Shown piece by piece: positions 1 to 9,949 of a stretch of 64,000 bases of DNA. Position numbers and translations under genes: made by a program. Source of the stretch: Methanosarcina flavescens (GTDB taxonomy: Archaea; Halobacteriota; Methanosarcinia; Methanosarcinales; Methanosarcinaceae); contig NZ_CP032683.1 in assembly GCF_001304615.2 (NCBI RefSeq), positions 1,612,001 through 1,676,000 of the forward strand. Reading direction: 5' to 3'. The notes beneath the pieces are model-generated. The model was not told the DNA's origin. It worked only from the letters and a program-made list of their open reading frames with translations, and did not search any database. Position 1 is the stretch's first letter. Each line of letters opens with the position of its first letter.

Positions 1-1
1 G

Positions 2-847
2 ATTGTCGGGCTTATTATCTATAAATGGCATGATCCAATCCACAAAGCAATCCGAAAATTAACCGACATTCTTTCCGTTAAGGTTTTAGGATTTCTTCTT
101 ATTGTTGTTCTTGGTTTATCTTCCAGTATTATGTCGGCTATTCTTGCGTCAATTATTCTTGTTGAGGTAGTCAATGCAATGCCTCTTTCGCGAAGATCCA
201 AAATAGACCTTACAATCATTGCATGTTTCTCGATAGGGCTTGGCGCAGCACTTACCCCCCTCGGTGAACCGCTTTCAACAATTGCTGTCTCAAAACTCGC
301 CGGCGAGCCTTACCATGCCGATTTCATGTTCTTATTTAATATGCTGGGTAAGTATATAATCCCAGGTATCCTTGCATTTGGTATTGTTGGAGTGTTCTTC
401 CTCGGAAAAACCAGTCCAAAAGACCAGGGAATGGGAGCAGCCGATTATAGTGAGACTTTAAAAGACGTCATAATGAGAGCTATTAAAGTCTATGTGTTTA
501 TTGCAGCACTCGTTTTGCTTGGCGAAGGTTTCAAACCTTTAATAATTGAATACTTTATCCAGATTCCTTCAGGTGTCCTTTACTGGGTTAACATGGTTTC
601 AGCCATCCTTGACAATGCAACCCTGGCTGCTGCTGAGATAGGCCCTGCTCTGAGTGAGCTCCAGATAAGGAGTATACTTATGGGACTTTTGATTGCAGGC
701 GGAATGCTGATCCCAGGAAATATCCCGAACATCATCTCTGCAGGCAAGCTTGGTATTACCAGCAGAGAATGGGCAAGGCTTGGGGTACCCATGGGGCTTA
801 TCGCAATGGCTATCTATTTCGTCGTCATCTTTGTGCTTGGATTATAA
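2..847 (+). CDS. DUF1646 family membrane transporter, 5' end missing
   Basis: The reading frame is open from the left edge (first full codon at base 2), so the gene begins outside the window and the ATG at 131 is internal. About 281 residues are visible. They are strongly hydrophobic, with at least six membrane segments and a Gly/Pro/Asn-rich stretch near the C-terminus (GNIPNIISAGKL) of the kind found in ion-translocating helices. An earlier motif, ALTPLGEPLSTI, also resembles a re-entrant transport loop. Both suit the DUF1646 family of putative cation transporters in the ArsB/NhaD superfamily. The substrate is unknown. The gene ends in TAA and is followed by a hairpin that probably terminates it. 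Confidence 0.72.
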   Translation: MVGLIIYKWHDPIHKAIRKLTDILSVKVLGFLLIVVLGLSSSIMSAILASIILVEVVNAMPLSRRSKIDLTIIACFSIGLGAALTPLGEPLSTIAVSKLAGEPYHADFMFLFNMLGKYIIPGILAFGIVGVFFLGKTSPKDQGMGAADYSETLKDVIMRAIKVYVFIAALVLLGEGFKPLIIEYFIQIPSGVLYWVNMVSAILDNATLAAAEIGPALSELQIRSILMGLLIAGGMLIPGNIPNIISAGKLGITSREWARLGVPMGLIAMAIYFVVIFVLGL

Positions 848-880
848 GCTCAAGAATTGCCCCCAGTCTAAAATAATTGA

Positions 881-931
881 GTTTCAATCCAGTGATTAAT
901 GAGGAATCAAAAAATCACTGGATTTTGAAAC
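881..931 (+). terminator. Long hairpin downstream of the DUF1646 gene
   Basis: Arms at 881-897 and 913-931 are complementary over about 16 bp apart from a two-base bulge on the right arm, with a short A-rich loop. The hairpin starts 34 bases after the DUF1646 stop. It is a plausible terminator or 3'-end stabiliser, although no strong T tract follows. Confidence 0.5.
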
Positions 932-994
932 CGAATTGTGATAAACCGCCTAAACAATAAAAGCTGTAAGAACTAATTGCAGTTTTATTATTAT

Positions 995-1155
995 CCTATT
1001 CAAATTCGATAGAAAATATGGCTTTCAAAAGTTTTCATTATATCCTGAATTTACCAGGATCTGAGAAACGCATCCAAAAGAATTAATTCCTTGAATATCA
1101 GGATAAGACTGCATCTTTACCCCTCAAGTGAATTTTTCTATCGAATTTGAGTAGG
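995..1155. repeat. MITE-like element with 25-bp inverted ends
   Basis: Two 25-base arms (995-1019 and 1131-1155) are inverted copies with 22 of 25 positions matching, enclosing about 110 bases. Inside is a smaller hairpin (1042-1058) and no reading frame. The size and inverted ends suggest a miniature inverted-repeat element or a structured RNA. I see no clear target-site duplication. The rest of the 848-1732 gap is AT-rich with no gene; its last part would be the rbcL promoter and leader. Confidence 0.4.
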
Positions 1156-1732
1156 TACTATTTATTCAGTTAAGTTTCTCTCCGGTATTTTTCATTGTCT
1201 TTCAAGATAATAATTAGATAACCAGCACCTAAATTTGTCTATCAGGTTCCTCATTCTCCACGTGCACCCTTAAGTCCACTATACCTTTTTACAATTCTTA
1301 TCCGGATATCTAATAATTTAAATTTTTAGTTTCTGCATAGTCTCGGAAAGATAAAGCGGCAAAACTCCTGGCTGGACTGGCAATGGGAATAAATTATCCG
1401 GAACCCAGCGATTTTTCTTCTCATCCTTCATGCTGACCAGGATAAAAGAGACTGTTCAAACGTTACAAACTTCAGAAAATAGCTTTGTTCAGGATTTACA
1501 GTGGAAAACTAATCTTAAACTTTTTTCAAAGAAGGCGACGCTAAATTGAATACAAACGGGATAATTCCTTATTTTATTCCCTTGCCGTACCTTTATGTTT
1601 CTCGGTCCAGATTTATTCCATTCAATTAAACAAGTTTTTATTTATGTTTAGTTACTTCCTTCAATCAGGATTATCAATTCTACCTAACCTATTCTATTCT
1701 GTAGACTAACTTACTCAACGAGGAGGAAGACA

Positions 1733-3019
1733 ATGCGAAGGGACTATATAGACACGGGCTATAGCCCGAAGGATACCGATCTAACATGTGAATTCCATAT
1801 CGAGCCATCAGCAGGAGTGAACTTTGAGGAAGCTGCAACCCATATGGCAGGGGAAAGCTCTATAGACTCCTGGACTGAGATTGCTACACTCAGTCCCGAA
1901 CTTGCGGCCAGGTTGAAGCCCCACGTATTTTATGTGGACGAGGGATCACAAACTGTAAGGGTAGCTTATTCCGAAGAACTCTTTGAACTGGGTTCGGTCC
2001 CGCAGGTTCTCAGTGCGGTCGCAGGAAACATCCTGAGCATGAAGGTCGTTGAGAATCTGAGGTTGCAAGATATCGCTTTCCCGAAGTCAATGCTCCGTGA
2101 GTTCAAAGGACCAAAATTCGGGTTGCTAGGAGTCAGGAAACTTACAGGTGTGGAAGGCAGACCTCTGATAGGGACTATTGTCAAGCCGAAAGTGGGGTTA
2201 AACTCTGAAAAACACGCCGAGGTGGCTTACAACTCTTTTGCTGGAGGCTGCGACCTTGTCAAGGATGATGAGAACCTTACGGATCAAAAATTTAACAGCT
2301 TTGAAAAAAGAGCCGAACTCACCCTTAAACTTGCAGAAAAGGCGGAAGCTGAAACCGGAGAGCGCAAAATGTATATATGCAACATTACTGCCCCGACCTG
2401 CAAGGAAATGATCCGCCGCATGAATGTCCTTAAAGACCTGGGTGCTCACTATGCAATGGTCGACATTGTGCCCGCAGGCTGGACTGCGCTTCAGACCCTG
2501 AGAGAAGAAGTTGAAGACACAGATCTGGTACTTCACGCCCACCGCTGTATGCACTCAGCCTATACCCGGAATCCTCGCCACGGAATAAGCATGCTTGTCG
2601 TTGCCAAGCTCTGCAGATTGATTGGACTTGACCAGCTTCACATAGGTACGGTTGTTGGAAAAATGCACGGAGAAAAGCATGAGGTTCTGAACCTCAGGGA
2701 TGAGTGCGTACTTGACAATGTGCCTGCAGATGAAAGCCAGCACGTCCTTGCCCAGGATTGGGGAGGACTGAAACCAATGTTCCCGGTTGCATCAGGAGGG
2801 CTTGCCCCAACTATGATTCCTGACCTGTACTCTATTTTTGGAAGGGATATTATTATGCAATTCGGCGGAGGAATTCATGCACATCCTATGGGTACGGCAG
2901 CAGGAGCTACTGCTTGCAGACAGGCACTTGAGGCAACCCTTGAAGGAGTTAGCCTGCAGGAATATGCGAAAAAACACAAAGAACTTGAAGTTGCCCTTGA
3001 TAAGTGGCTGAAGAAATAA
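1733..3019 (+). CDS. rbcL: Ribulose-bisphosphate carboxylase, archaeal form III
   Basis: A 428-residue form III RuBisCO large subunit. It carboxylates ribulose 1,5-bisphosphate to two 3-phosphoglycerates; in archaea this belongs to the AMP/nucleoside salvage route rather than a Calvin cycle. Catalytic landmarks are intact: KPKVGL with Lys151, the activation loop GGCDLVKDDE with the carbamylated lysine at 177 and metal ligands Asp179 and Glu180, the HIGTVVGKMHG loop-6 region, and the phosphate-binding SGG and GGG segments near the C-terminus. The ATG at 1733 is set by an AGGAGG site six bases upstream. The usual partners, AMP phosphorylase and ribose-1,5-bisphosphate isomerase, are not in the window. 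sua5 follows 56 bases later. Confidence 0.96.
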   Translation: MRRDYIDTGYSPKDTDLTCEFHIEPSAGVNFEEAATHMAGESSIDSWTEIATLSPELAARLKPHVFYVDEGSQTVRVAYSEELFELGSVPQVLSAVAGNILSMKVVENLRLQDIAFPKSMLREFKGPKFGLLGVRKLTGVEGRPLIGTIVKPKVGLNSEKHAEVAYNSFAGGCDLVKDDENLTDQKFNSFEKRAELTLKLAEKAEAETGERKMYICNITAPTCKEMIRRMNVLKDLGAHYAMVDIVPAGWTALQTLREEVEDTDLVLHAHRCMHSAYTRNPRHGISMLVVAKLCRLIGLDQLHIGTVVGKMHGEKHEVLNLRDECVLDNVPADESQHVLAQDWGGLKPMFPVASGGLAPTMIPDLYSIFGRDIIMQFGGGIHAHPMGTAAGATACRQALEATLEGVSLQEYAKKHKELEVALDKWLKK

Positions 3020-3075
3020 CCCGGATTGCCGGATAAAAACAACAGGAGTAATAACCGGAAAGGAGCTTACCCTCT

Positions 3076-4167
3076 GTGCAGGCAGAAAACGGAAATAGAG
3101 CAAAGACCCTGGTTTTCCGGGTTTCCGATGAGAATTTCGATTCCGTCCTTGACAGGGCGGCAGACATAATCAAAAACGGCGGGACTGTAGCCTTTCCCAC
3201 GGAAACGGTCTACGGGCTTGGAGCTGACGGTCTGAATCCTGAAGCAGTTCTGAAGATCTTCAAGGCAAAAGAGCGCCCTCCGGGAAATCCCCTTAGCCTG
3301 CTTGTCCATTCAAAGGAAGATATTAAGAAGGTAGCAAAAAATGTTCCTGAGAATGCTTTCAGGCTAATGGATGCTTTCTGGCCCGGCCCTCTTACGATTA
3401 TCCTGGAGAAAACCGATATTGTTCCTGATATTACCTCAGGAAACCTGCAGTCAATAGGAGTCCGCATGCCTGATCATAGAATTCCCCTGGAACTCATAAA
3501 GAGGGCAGGCACTCCTCTTGCTGCTCCGAGTGCCAACCTGTCAGGAAAACTTAGTCCCAGCCTTGCAGCCCATGTTATATCTGATCTTACAGGCAGGATT
3601 GATGCAATTCTTGATGGAGGGAAGGCTGACATCGGCCTTGAGTCAACTGTAATTGATATGACTGTCAAGCCGCCTGTTGTGCTCAGGCCCGGAGCCGTGA
3701 GTATTGAAGAGCTTGAAAATATTATAGGAAAGGTCAGACCCGGATACAAAGGCAGCGAAGTAGAGAATGAACCGGATCTGTCCGAAAAAAAGGCAGGTCA
3801 GAAATACGGGCATTATACCCCTGATACAGAAGTCGTGCTTGTTGAAGGAGAAGGCAAACCAGTTTCAGATAAGCTTGTCAAGCTACTTGATAATTACAGA
3901 AGTAAAGGACAGAAAGTCGGGTTTCTTCTCAGTGAGGAAACTGCAGCTTTCCTTTCTATGAGAAATCTAAGCCTGGATGATTGCTTTTTACTGGGGTCCA
4001 GGAAAGAACCAGAGATAGCCGCCAGGAAACTCTTTGAAGGGCTAAGAGAACTTGACAGAAGAGGGCTGGACGTTATTGTGGCTGATGGGTCTTTCAACCG
4101 TTCAGGACTTGGCGAGGCGCTTATTAACCGACTTAGAGAAGCATCTTCTAGAAAATTTGTTGTTTAA
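3076..4167 (+). CDS. sua5: L-threonylcarbamoyladenylate synthase (Sua5 type)
   Basis: A 363-residue protein that makes threonylcarbamoyl-AMP from threonine, bicarbonate and ATP, the first step of t6A modification at position 37 of ANN-decoding tRNAs. The N-terminal YrdC domain (about residues 15-205) shows FPTETVYGLG, the PLSLLVHS segment and APSANLSGKLSP. A linker with KYGHYTP leads into the C-terminal Sua5 domain (about 245-363), so this is the long Sua5 form rather than the short YrdC form. The start is GTG, with GGAAAGGAG about a dozen bases upstream. It lies on the same strand just after rbcL and may be co-transcribed, though the functions are not obviously linked. Confidence 0.93.
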   Translation: MQAENGNRAKTLVFRVSDENFDSVLDRAADIIKNGGTVAFPTETVYGLGADGLNPEAVLKIFKAKERPPGNPLSLLVHSKEDIKKVAKNVPENAFRLMDAFWPGPLTIILEKTDIVPDITSGNLQSIGVRMPDHRIPLELIKRAGTPLAAPSANLSGKLSPSLAAHVISDLTGRIDAILDGGKADIGLESTVIDMTVKPPVVLRPGAVSIEELENIIGKVRPGYKGSEVENEPDLSEKKAGQKYGHYTPDTEVVLVEGEGKPVSDKLVKLLDNYRSKGQKVGFLLSEETAAFLSMRNLSLDDCFLLGSRKEPEIAARKLFEGLRELDRRGLDVIVADGSFNRSGLGEALINRLREASSRKFVV

Positions 4168-4248
4168 ACTCAACTGTAATGCAAAGTTGAAGATTCAGTT
4201 AAATGTTTAAGAGGGATGGTCTTGAAAGCAGAAAAAAAGGAAAATCTG

Positions 4249-4455
4249 ATGAGAATGCGGGCTTATAAAAAAGTCGCAGATAAAAATAAAAGAATAAACA
4301 AAATCAATCTTGTAGTGCTGGCTGCAGGCCTGCTTTTAACAATCCTGGGCATGGAGGAAGTGGGAAGCTATCTTCTCTGGGTAGGTATGTTTGTTCTTCT
4401 TATAACAGGAATTTCAGGCATTCTTGCATCTGGGTCCCTGCGCAGGCAGAGATAA
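4249..4455 (+). CDS. Small two-helix membrane protein
   Basis: I do not recognise this protein. After a short, strongly basic N-terminus (Lys/Arg-rich, about 20 residues) there are two hydrophobic segments, around INLVVLAAGLLLTILG and YLLWVGMFVLLITGISG, and an Arg-rich tail. Starting at the ATG at 4249 it has 68 residues and an AAGGA ribosome site at good distance. An upstream in-frame ATG at 4216 would add 11 residues but has its purine run too close. It sits between sua5 and the DNA polymerase D gene on the same strand with short gaps, so an operon is likely. Confidence 0.6.
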   Translation: MRMRAYKKVADKNKRINKINLVVLAAGLLLTILGMEEVGSYLLWVGMFVLLITGISGILASGSLRRQR

Positions 4456-4485
4456 GACAGATTTTCTTTTTAGAGGAGCTTTCAA

Positions 4486-7400
4486 ATGGGAGAAACGATT
4501 GCAAGTAAGGAAGTGCACGAATACTTCGACGAGCTTGAAGCAAGACTAAATGACGCTATCGAGATTGCAAATAAGGCTCGAGCTCGCGGAAGAGACCCAA
4601 AACCCACTGTAGAGATTCCCCTTGCTAAGGACCTTGCGGATAGGGTTGAGAACCTTATAGGAGTAGAAGGAGTTGCTGCAAAGCTCCGCGAGCTTGAGCA
4701 AAGGATGTCCAGGGAAGAAGCTGCTCTCGAAATCGGGCGTGAGGTAGCTGAGGGAGAGGTTGGAAGCTTTCCGACAAAAAAGGATGCAGTTGAAGCTGCG
4801 ATTCGGGTTTCCATGGCAACCCTTACGGAAGGAGTGGTTGCAGCTCCTATTGAAGGTATTGACAAGGTTGAGCTGGGAAAGAATGATGATGGTTCGCAAT
4901 ATATACGGATTTTCTACTCAGGACCCATCCGGAGTGCAGGTGGGACTGCTCAGGCTCTTTCTGTGCTTGTTGGCGACTACGTAAGGCGAAGTATGGGTAT
5001 TGATCGCTACAAGCCGAGGCCTGAAGAAGTAGAGCGTTATGTGGAAGAGATCCTGCTTTATAAAAGGGTTGCAAGCCTACAGTACACGCCCTCGGAAGAG
5101 GAGATCCGCCTGATAGTTAAGAATTGCCCTGTCTGTATTGACGGCGACCCAACCGAGGATGCCGAGGTTGAGGGACACAGGGATCTGGAAAGGATAGGGA
5201 CAAACCGAGTTAGAGGAGGAATGTGCCTTGTACTTGCAGAAGGGCTCGCACTTAAGGCGCCTAAAGTCAAGAAACATGTTAATAAGTTAAACATGGATGG
5301 ATGGGACTGGCTGGAAACCCTCATTGGAGGTACAAAAAGAGGTGACGATGAGGAAAATGAACAGAAAAACAAGATTAAACCTAAGGATAAGTACATAAGA
5401 GACCTTATTGCAGGCAGGTCGGTCTTCTCCCATCCCTCAAGACCAGGAGGATTCAGGCTTCGCTACGGGCGATCCAGAAATACTTCTTTTGCGGCTGCAG
5501 GAATTAATCCCTCTACAATGGTTTTGCTTGATGATTTTATTACTAACGGGACTCAGCTCAAGATTGAAAGGCCCGGAAAAGCTGCAGCTATGTCTGCCGT
5601 AGACTCGATAGAAGGGCCAACTGTTCGCCTTTACTCTGGAGACCTTATTCGCATAGATAATATAAACGAAGCCTATGAACTTCGTTCACAGGTCGAGGCA
5701 ATAATAGATATCGGAGAGATCCTGATTAATTATGGCGACTTCCTGGAAAATAACCATCCTCTCATGCCTTCTCCTTATGTCTTTGAATGGTGGCTGTATG
5801 ACTACGAAGCAGCCTGCCCTGAGACAATACCTGAGAAAGAATTAAAAGAACCATCGGCAGCTCTGGCTCTCAGGCTCACGCAAGAATATGATATTCCTTT
5901 ACATCCGAAATTTACGTATCTCTGGCACGATATAAACCGGAGTGAGTTTGAAGCTTTAAGGGAATTCGTGGCTGAAAAAGGGAATTTCTCGGCTGAAGAT
6001 GAAATTCTCAGGCTGCCCCTGAAACCCTGCCTTGAAAGTGGTATCAAATTTATACTTGAAAAACTCCTTGTGCTCCACAGAGTAAAAACTGAAACCATAC
6101 TGATCGAAGAAGCTCTTCCTTTTATTTTCTGTCTTGGACTTGATTGTCACCTGAATGTGAAAGCCCAAATGCCTGATACCGAGGATATGGTGGAGGCTGC
6201 AGCTCTTTTAAGCGGGTTTAGGGTTTTCCCGAGGGCTCCTTCGAGAATAGGGGCAAGAATGGGAAGACCGGAGAAATCCGACCTGAGAAAGATGTCTCCC
6301 GCAGCTCAGGTCCTCTTTCCGATAAGCAATGCAGGGGGAATTACACGGAATCTGGTTTCTGCTTCAGATTACATGGCTTCCATGAATGGAAAGATAGGCG
6401 AAATTGAAGTGGAACTCGGACTCAGGGAATGCCATGGCTGTGGGAAAGAGACTTATTTCTGGCGCTGCGACTGCGGAGAATATACCCATCCCAAACTTTC
6501 CTGCCCCCGCTGTAAAATAGAGGTTAGAGGTGCTGAAACCTGCCCCAAATGCGGTAGAAAACCAAATTCCGTTGCAAATGTCAAACTGGACTTTCGCTCA
6601 ATTTACAAGCAGGCTTTTGAGAATGTAGGGGAAAGGGAAAAAATGGACCTTATTAAAGGTGTAAAACGGCTCATGAACGGCCAGATGACTCCCGAGCCTC
6701 TGGAGAAAGGCATTTTGCGAGCAAAACATAATGTTTACGTTTTTAAAGATGGGACTGTTCGTTATGACATGTCAGATATTCCACTTACACATATCAGGGC
6801 TGATGAGATCGGGATAACAGCAGCGAAGCTCCGAGAACTCGGCTACTTTGAGGATATTTATGGGAAACCCCTTGAGAAGGATGATCAGGTTGTCTGCCTG
6901 AAGGTCCAGGATCTTGTGATTTCTTACGATGCGGGCGAGTATATGCTGCGTACGGCAAAATATGTGGACGACCTGCTTGTTAAATATTACAAGGTTGAGC
7001 CTTATTACAATGCTGAGACAATTCAGGATCTAATAGGCGTACTGCTTATCGGGCTTGCTCCGCATACCTCAGCAGGCGTGCTGGGACGTCTGATTGGGTT
7101 TACTAAAGCTTCAGTAGGCTATGCTCATCCTTTCTTTCATGCTTCAAAACGCAGGAACTGCGATGGGGATGAAGATTGCGTGATGCTTCTCATGGATGGG
7201 ATCCTTAATTTCTCACGGTCTTATCTCCCGGATAAGAGGGGTGGAAAAATGGACGCCCCTCTTGTACTTACTACGAGAATAGATCCCAAAGAAGTAGACA
7301 AAGAGGCGCATAATATAGACGTACCTGCAAGATATCCTCTGGAGTTCTACAGGGCTACTCAGGAGATTAAAAACCCCACAGAGCTTGAAGGTGTTATGGA

Positions 7401-7926
7401 CCTTGTGAGTGGCCGGCTTGGAACGCCGGAGCAGTATGAGCATTTTATGTTTACACATGATACTACAGATATTGCTGCGGGCCCGCTCAATTCATCATAT
7501 AAGACTCTGGGAAGCATGATCGAAAAAATGGAGGCTCAACTTTCCCTTGCCAACAAAATAAGAGCAGTAGATGCTTCGGATGTAGCTGAAAGAGTGCTCA
7601 AGTCCCATTTCCTTCCTGATCTTCTTGGAAATTTACGCTCCTTTTCCAGGCAGCGAATGCGCTGCATAAAGTGCGGAGAGAAATTCCGGCGTCCTCCGCT
7701 GACCGGTAACTGCCCTAAATGCGGAGGTAATGTAGTGCTGACTGTACACGAAGGAGCTGTCCGTAAATATCTTGAGGTTTCAAAAGAGATCGGGGAAAGG
7801 TATAGGGTTTCCAGTTATACTCGACAGAGAATTGAACTTCTTGATAAAGATATACGTTCTCTATTTGAAAACCATAGGATTAAACAATTGGGACTTACGG
7901 ATTTCATGCCCGGGTCAGCGCGTTGA
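4486..7926 (+). CDS. polC: DNA polymerase D (Pol II) large catalytic subunit DP2
   Basis: The 1146-residue DP2 subunit of the archaeal family D replicative polymerase, which works with the DP1 exonuclease subunit (not in this window). The double-psi beta-barrel active-site motif NCDGDED is intact, with aspartates at about 893 and 895. A first zinc-ribbon cluster spans about residues 648-690 (CHGCG, CDCG, CPRC, CPKCG) and a second lies near 1060-1085 (CIKCG, CPKCGG). The length is normal for an intein-free DP2; several euryarchaeal homologues carry inteins and this one does not. The ATG is placed by a GAGGAGC site. It ends in TGA and a 355-base gap follows. Confidence 0.97.
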   Translation: MGETIASKEVHEYFDELEARLNDAIEIANKARARGRDPKPTVEIPLAKDLADRVENLIGVEGVAAKLRELEQRMSREEAALEIGREVAEGEVGSFPTKKDAVEAAIRVSMATLTEGVVAAPIEGIDKVELGKNDDGSQYIRIFYSGPIRSAGGTAQALSVLVGDYVRRSMGIDRYKPRPEEVERYVEEILLYKRVASLQYTPSEEEIRLIVKNCPVCIDGDPTEDAEVEGHRDLERIGTNRVRGGMCLVLAEGLALKAPKVKKHVNKLNMDGWDWLETLIGGTKRGDDEENEQKNKIKPKDKYIRDLIAGRSVFSHPSRPGGFRLRYGRSRNTSFAAAGINPSTMVLLDDFITNGTQLKIERPGKAAAMSAVDSIEGPTVRLYSGDLIRIDNINEAYELRSQVEAIIDIGEILINYGDFLENNHPLMPSPYVFEWWLYDYEAACPETIPEKELKEPSAALALRLTQEYDIPLHPKFTYLWHDINRSEFEALREFVAEKGNFSAEDEILRLPLKPCLESGIKFILEKLLVLHRVKTETILIEEALPFIFCLGLDCHLNVKAQMPDTEDMVEAAALLSGFRVFPRAPSRIGARMGRPEKSDLRKMSPAAQVLFPISNAGGITRNLVSASDYMASMNGKIGEIEVELGLRECHGCGKETYFWRCDCGEYTHPKLSCPRCKIEVRGAETCPKCGRKPNSVANVKLDFRSIYKQAFENVGEREKMDLIKGVKRLMNGQMTPEPLEKGILRAKHNVYVFKDGTVRYDMSDIPLTHIRADEIGITAAKLRELGYFEDIYGKPLEKDDQVVCLKVQDLVISYDAGEYMLRTAKYVDDLLVKYYKVEPYYNAETIQDLIGVLLIGLAPHTSAGVLGRLIGFTKASVGYAHPFFHASKRRNCDGDEDCVMLLMDGILNFSRSYLPDKRGGKMDAPLVLTTRIDPKEVDKEAHNIDVPARYPLEFYRATQEIKNPTELEGVMDLVSGRLGTPEQYEHFMFTHDTTDIAAGPLNSSYKTLGSMIEKMEAQLSLANKIRAVDASDVAERVLKSHFLPDLLGNLRSFSRQRMRCIKCGEKFRRPPLTGNCPKCGGNVVLTVHEGAVRKYLEVSKEIGERYRVSSYTRQRIELLDKDIRSLFENHRIKQLGLTDFMPGSAR

Positions 7927-8281
7927 GAATGGATGAAAGAAAAATAAACATATAAAAAAAGATTATTCTGATGAATTTAAAGGAGGCAGGGCAATTTGGG
8001 AGCCAAAAAACGCAGGAGCATTTATTAATAAGTTCTCCAATTTTACTGCCCACATTCTTACTATCATTCTGGAGAGAGGTAATTTTCAGGTTTTAATTGC
8101 CCCTCCAAAGAAAGAATTGCCTGTATCAGAGTAACAGCATTCTATAGATTTTTCATGTAATTATATAATTAAAAGGCTATTTATATACTATCTTTTTGAT
8201 TATCTATATCCTTTACTGAATTTGTTTTTTTTATACTGTATAATGTTTTTTTTCTAAAACTCAAGCAGATTAACTATATAA
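7927..8281. other. Intergenic gap between convergent polC and mmp10
   Basis: No gene is seen. A GC-rich arm at 7982-7996 is complementary to 8095-8106 (about 12 bp with a two-base bulge), enclosing roughly 100 bases. The remainder is AT-rich with runs of T, consistent with termination from both sides. Confidence 0.4.
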
Positions 8282-9529
8282 TTATGACCGGATTTGTTCC
8301 ACAGGCAATCCAAGAGAGTTAATCTGCCCTATTAGTTCAGTAAAGTTTTCAATCTCCAGCTCAAGAACCTCTTCTCTGCTCATGCCTATTGACATCTCAC
8401 CGTCTACGGAAAGACGCTCCGGACCCCTGCGGACAAGCCTGTCAATCCCGTCTCTTTTTAGGGCTTCTTTAACCTCCATATCGTGAACAAAGGCTCTTCC
8501 GGGAATAAAAACGGTTTCGCTTACTTCTGAAAGATCCAATTTCTTGAAATCCTCAATAGTAATGAGGCATCCAATGTCTTTTTTCGGAGAAACAACATTC
8601 ACAGAACCTCCAAGAGCCTCAAAAATCTCCCGTAGTCTTGGAGCTGCTATCCGACCTGTAATGATGGTGGCTTTTTTTGTGGTTCTAGGAAGTTTTTCAA
8701 GGGCTTCGGGAACATTCCTGATGGCAAAAGGAGAACCTATTAACGGGTCTTCAAGCGGGGTTCCTGTAATCCTTATGGAAGGGTGATTTGCTGCGGACTT
8801 CCGTACTAGCTCCGTGAATTCCTGAACAGTGTGTGGAATTATACCTGGAATAATGGGAGCATTATTGAGAATAAGTCCATTTTCCGGAAAGTTTGCAAAT
8901 CTCATCAGGATAGCTCCTTTTGCACCCATATTTTCCAGGTCATTGAGTGTTTTATCAAGGATCTCTCCATCGTTTACTCCCGGGATTAGTACAATAGCTC
9001 CGTACACATCGCAATGAGCACAGAAATCCCGAAGGACCTGCAAAGAAGCTTCAGGTTCCGGATCATTCATATATTCAGCTCTTAAAGCAGGATCGGTTGC
9101 AAAGACTGTAAAACTCACCTCTGTAATTCCGTGGTCTATGTAGAAAAGAGCATCATCAGGCTTGCTGAAACCTTTTCCACTTGTGTATCCCAGATGTATC
9201 TGAGTTCCGAATTGAGACAGGAAAGCGACAAGATTTCCCAGTTCCGGGTAACAGCTTAAATCGCCCCCTCCGCTGATAGTGAATTTTGTTATCTCACCAT
9301 TTGCAAAATAGAGTTTTCTTGCGGTTTCTTCCAGCACAATTTGAAGAGGTTTAAAACCTGAGTATGACTCCTTTACACTGCGAGTACAGTAGTCACATCC
9401 TTTTTTGAAAGGTAGACAGTACTTGCAGCCTAGAGGCTGAATGTCTTTGACCTTTTTAAAATAACAATATTTACAGAAGCCTCTACAGTCTACCCCTGGA
9501 TTTCCGCCTACGTCGATAACTACTTCCAT
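8282..9529 (-). CDS. mmp10: Mmp10, radical SAM methyltransferase for the McrA arginine
   Basis: Methanogenesis marker protein 10, the radical SAM and cobalamin enzyme known in Methanosarcina to put the C5 methyl group on an arginine of McrA. From the ATG at 9529 it has 415 residues. The cluster motif CRGFCKYC supplies Cys15, Cys19 and Cys22, and a second Cys group (35, 38, 45, 48) follows at once, as in this family. An in-frame TTG at 9550 would add seven residues, but the family starts near [10 protein letters not shown]. Neither start has a clear ribosome site. The gene is divergent from mcrB, next to the operon whose product it modifies. Its target arginine is present in McrA here (about residue 285). 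Confidence 0.92.
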   Translation of the reverse strand: MEVVIDVGGNPGVDCRGFCKYCYFKKVKDIQPLGCKYCLPFKKGCDYCTRSVKESYSGFKPLQIVLEETARKLYFANGEITKFTISGGGDLSCYPELGNLVAFLSQFGTQIHLGYTSGKGFSKPDDALFYIDHGITEVSFTVFATDPALRAEYMNDPEPEASLQVLRDFCAHCDVYGAIVLIPGVNDGEILDKTLNDLENMGAKGAILMRFANFPENGLILNNAPIIPGIIPHTVQEFTELVRKSAANHPSIRITGTPLEDPLIGSPFAIRNVPEALEKLPRTTKKATIITGRIAAPRLREIFEALGGSVNVVSPKKDIGCLITIEDFKKLDLSEVSETVFIPGRAFVHDMEVKEALKRDGIDRLVRRGPERLSVDGEMSIGMSREEVLELEIENFTELIGQINSLGLPVEQIRS

Positions 9530-9949
9530 ATTAAACTTTCGTATTACCAAGATATTACTAAATCTTTTTGGTATGACTTTTAGTTAATAGAATAACGTAT
9601 AAAAAATATTAACGTAATTTTCATGTTATCTTAAAAAAAAATATATTTATGTAATTTCGTTAATTTCTGCCAACTTTAAATAATGTTAAAATATAGTTCG
9701 TCGGTTGATATCGTTTTTTTTATATAATTATACAAAAATAGATTTTATATTAATAAAATTGTTTTTAAAAAAATCCATAAATTCCCCGTTCAAAGAACAC
9801 AAAAGATTTAAGTACCTTCTAAACGAATGAGATTTCATTGGGAAAGTGGACACTTAAAAACGACGCGGTACTTGATTTATTGAGTGCATAAGCACTTTAG
9901 TAGGTGACCAGTCCCAAAATGATTTTAATAAATTAAGGAGGAAATTAAA
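9530..9949 (+). promoter_or_regulatory. Divergent mmp10-mcr promoter region with structured mcr leader
   Basis: A 420-base, very AT-rich gap between divergent mmp10 and mcrB that must carry both promoters. A likely mcr TATA-like box is the TTTAAGTA stretch near 9809. Downstream are a 12-base palindrome (9844-9855) and a perfect 5-bp hairpin with a four-base loop (9883-9896). A textbook AGGAGG ribosome site precedes the GTG of mcrB. A leader of 100 bases or more is inferred, not measured. Confidence 0.5.

Noticed and set aside
4216..4248. Upstream ATG for the small membrane protein after sua5
   Set aside because: The purine run sits immediately before it; the ATG at 4249 has a better-spaced site.
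4486..7926. Possible intein in the DNA polymerase D large subunit
   Set aside because: Length is normal and the catalytic NCDGDED region is continuous; no intein block motifs.
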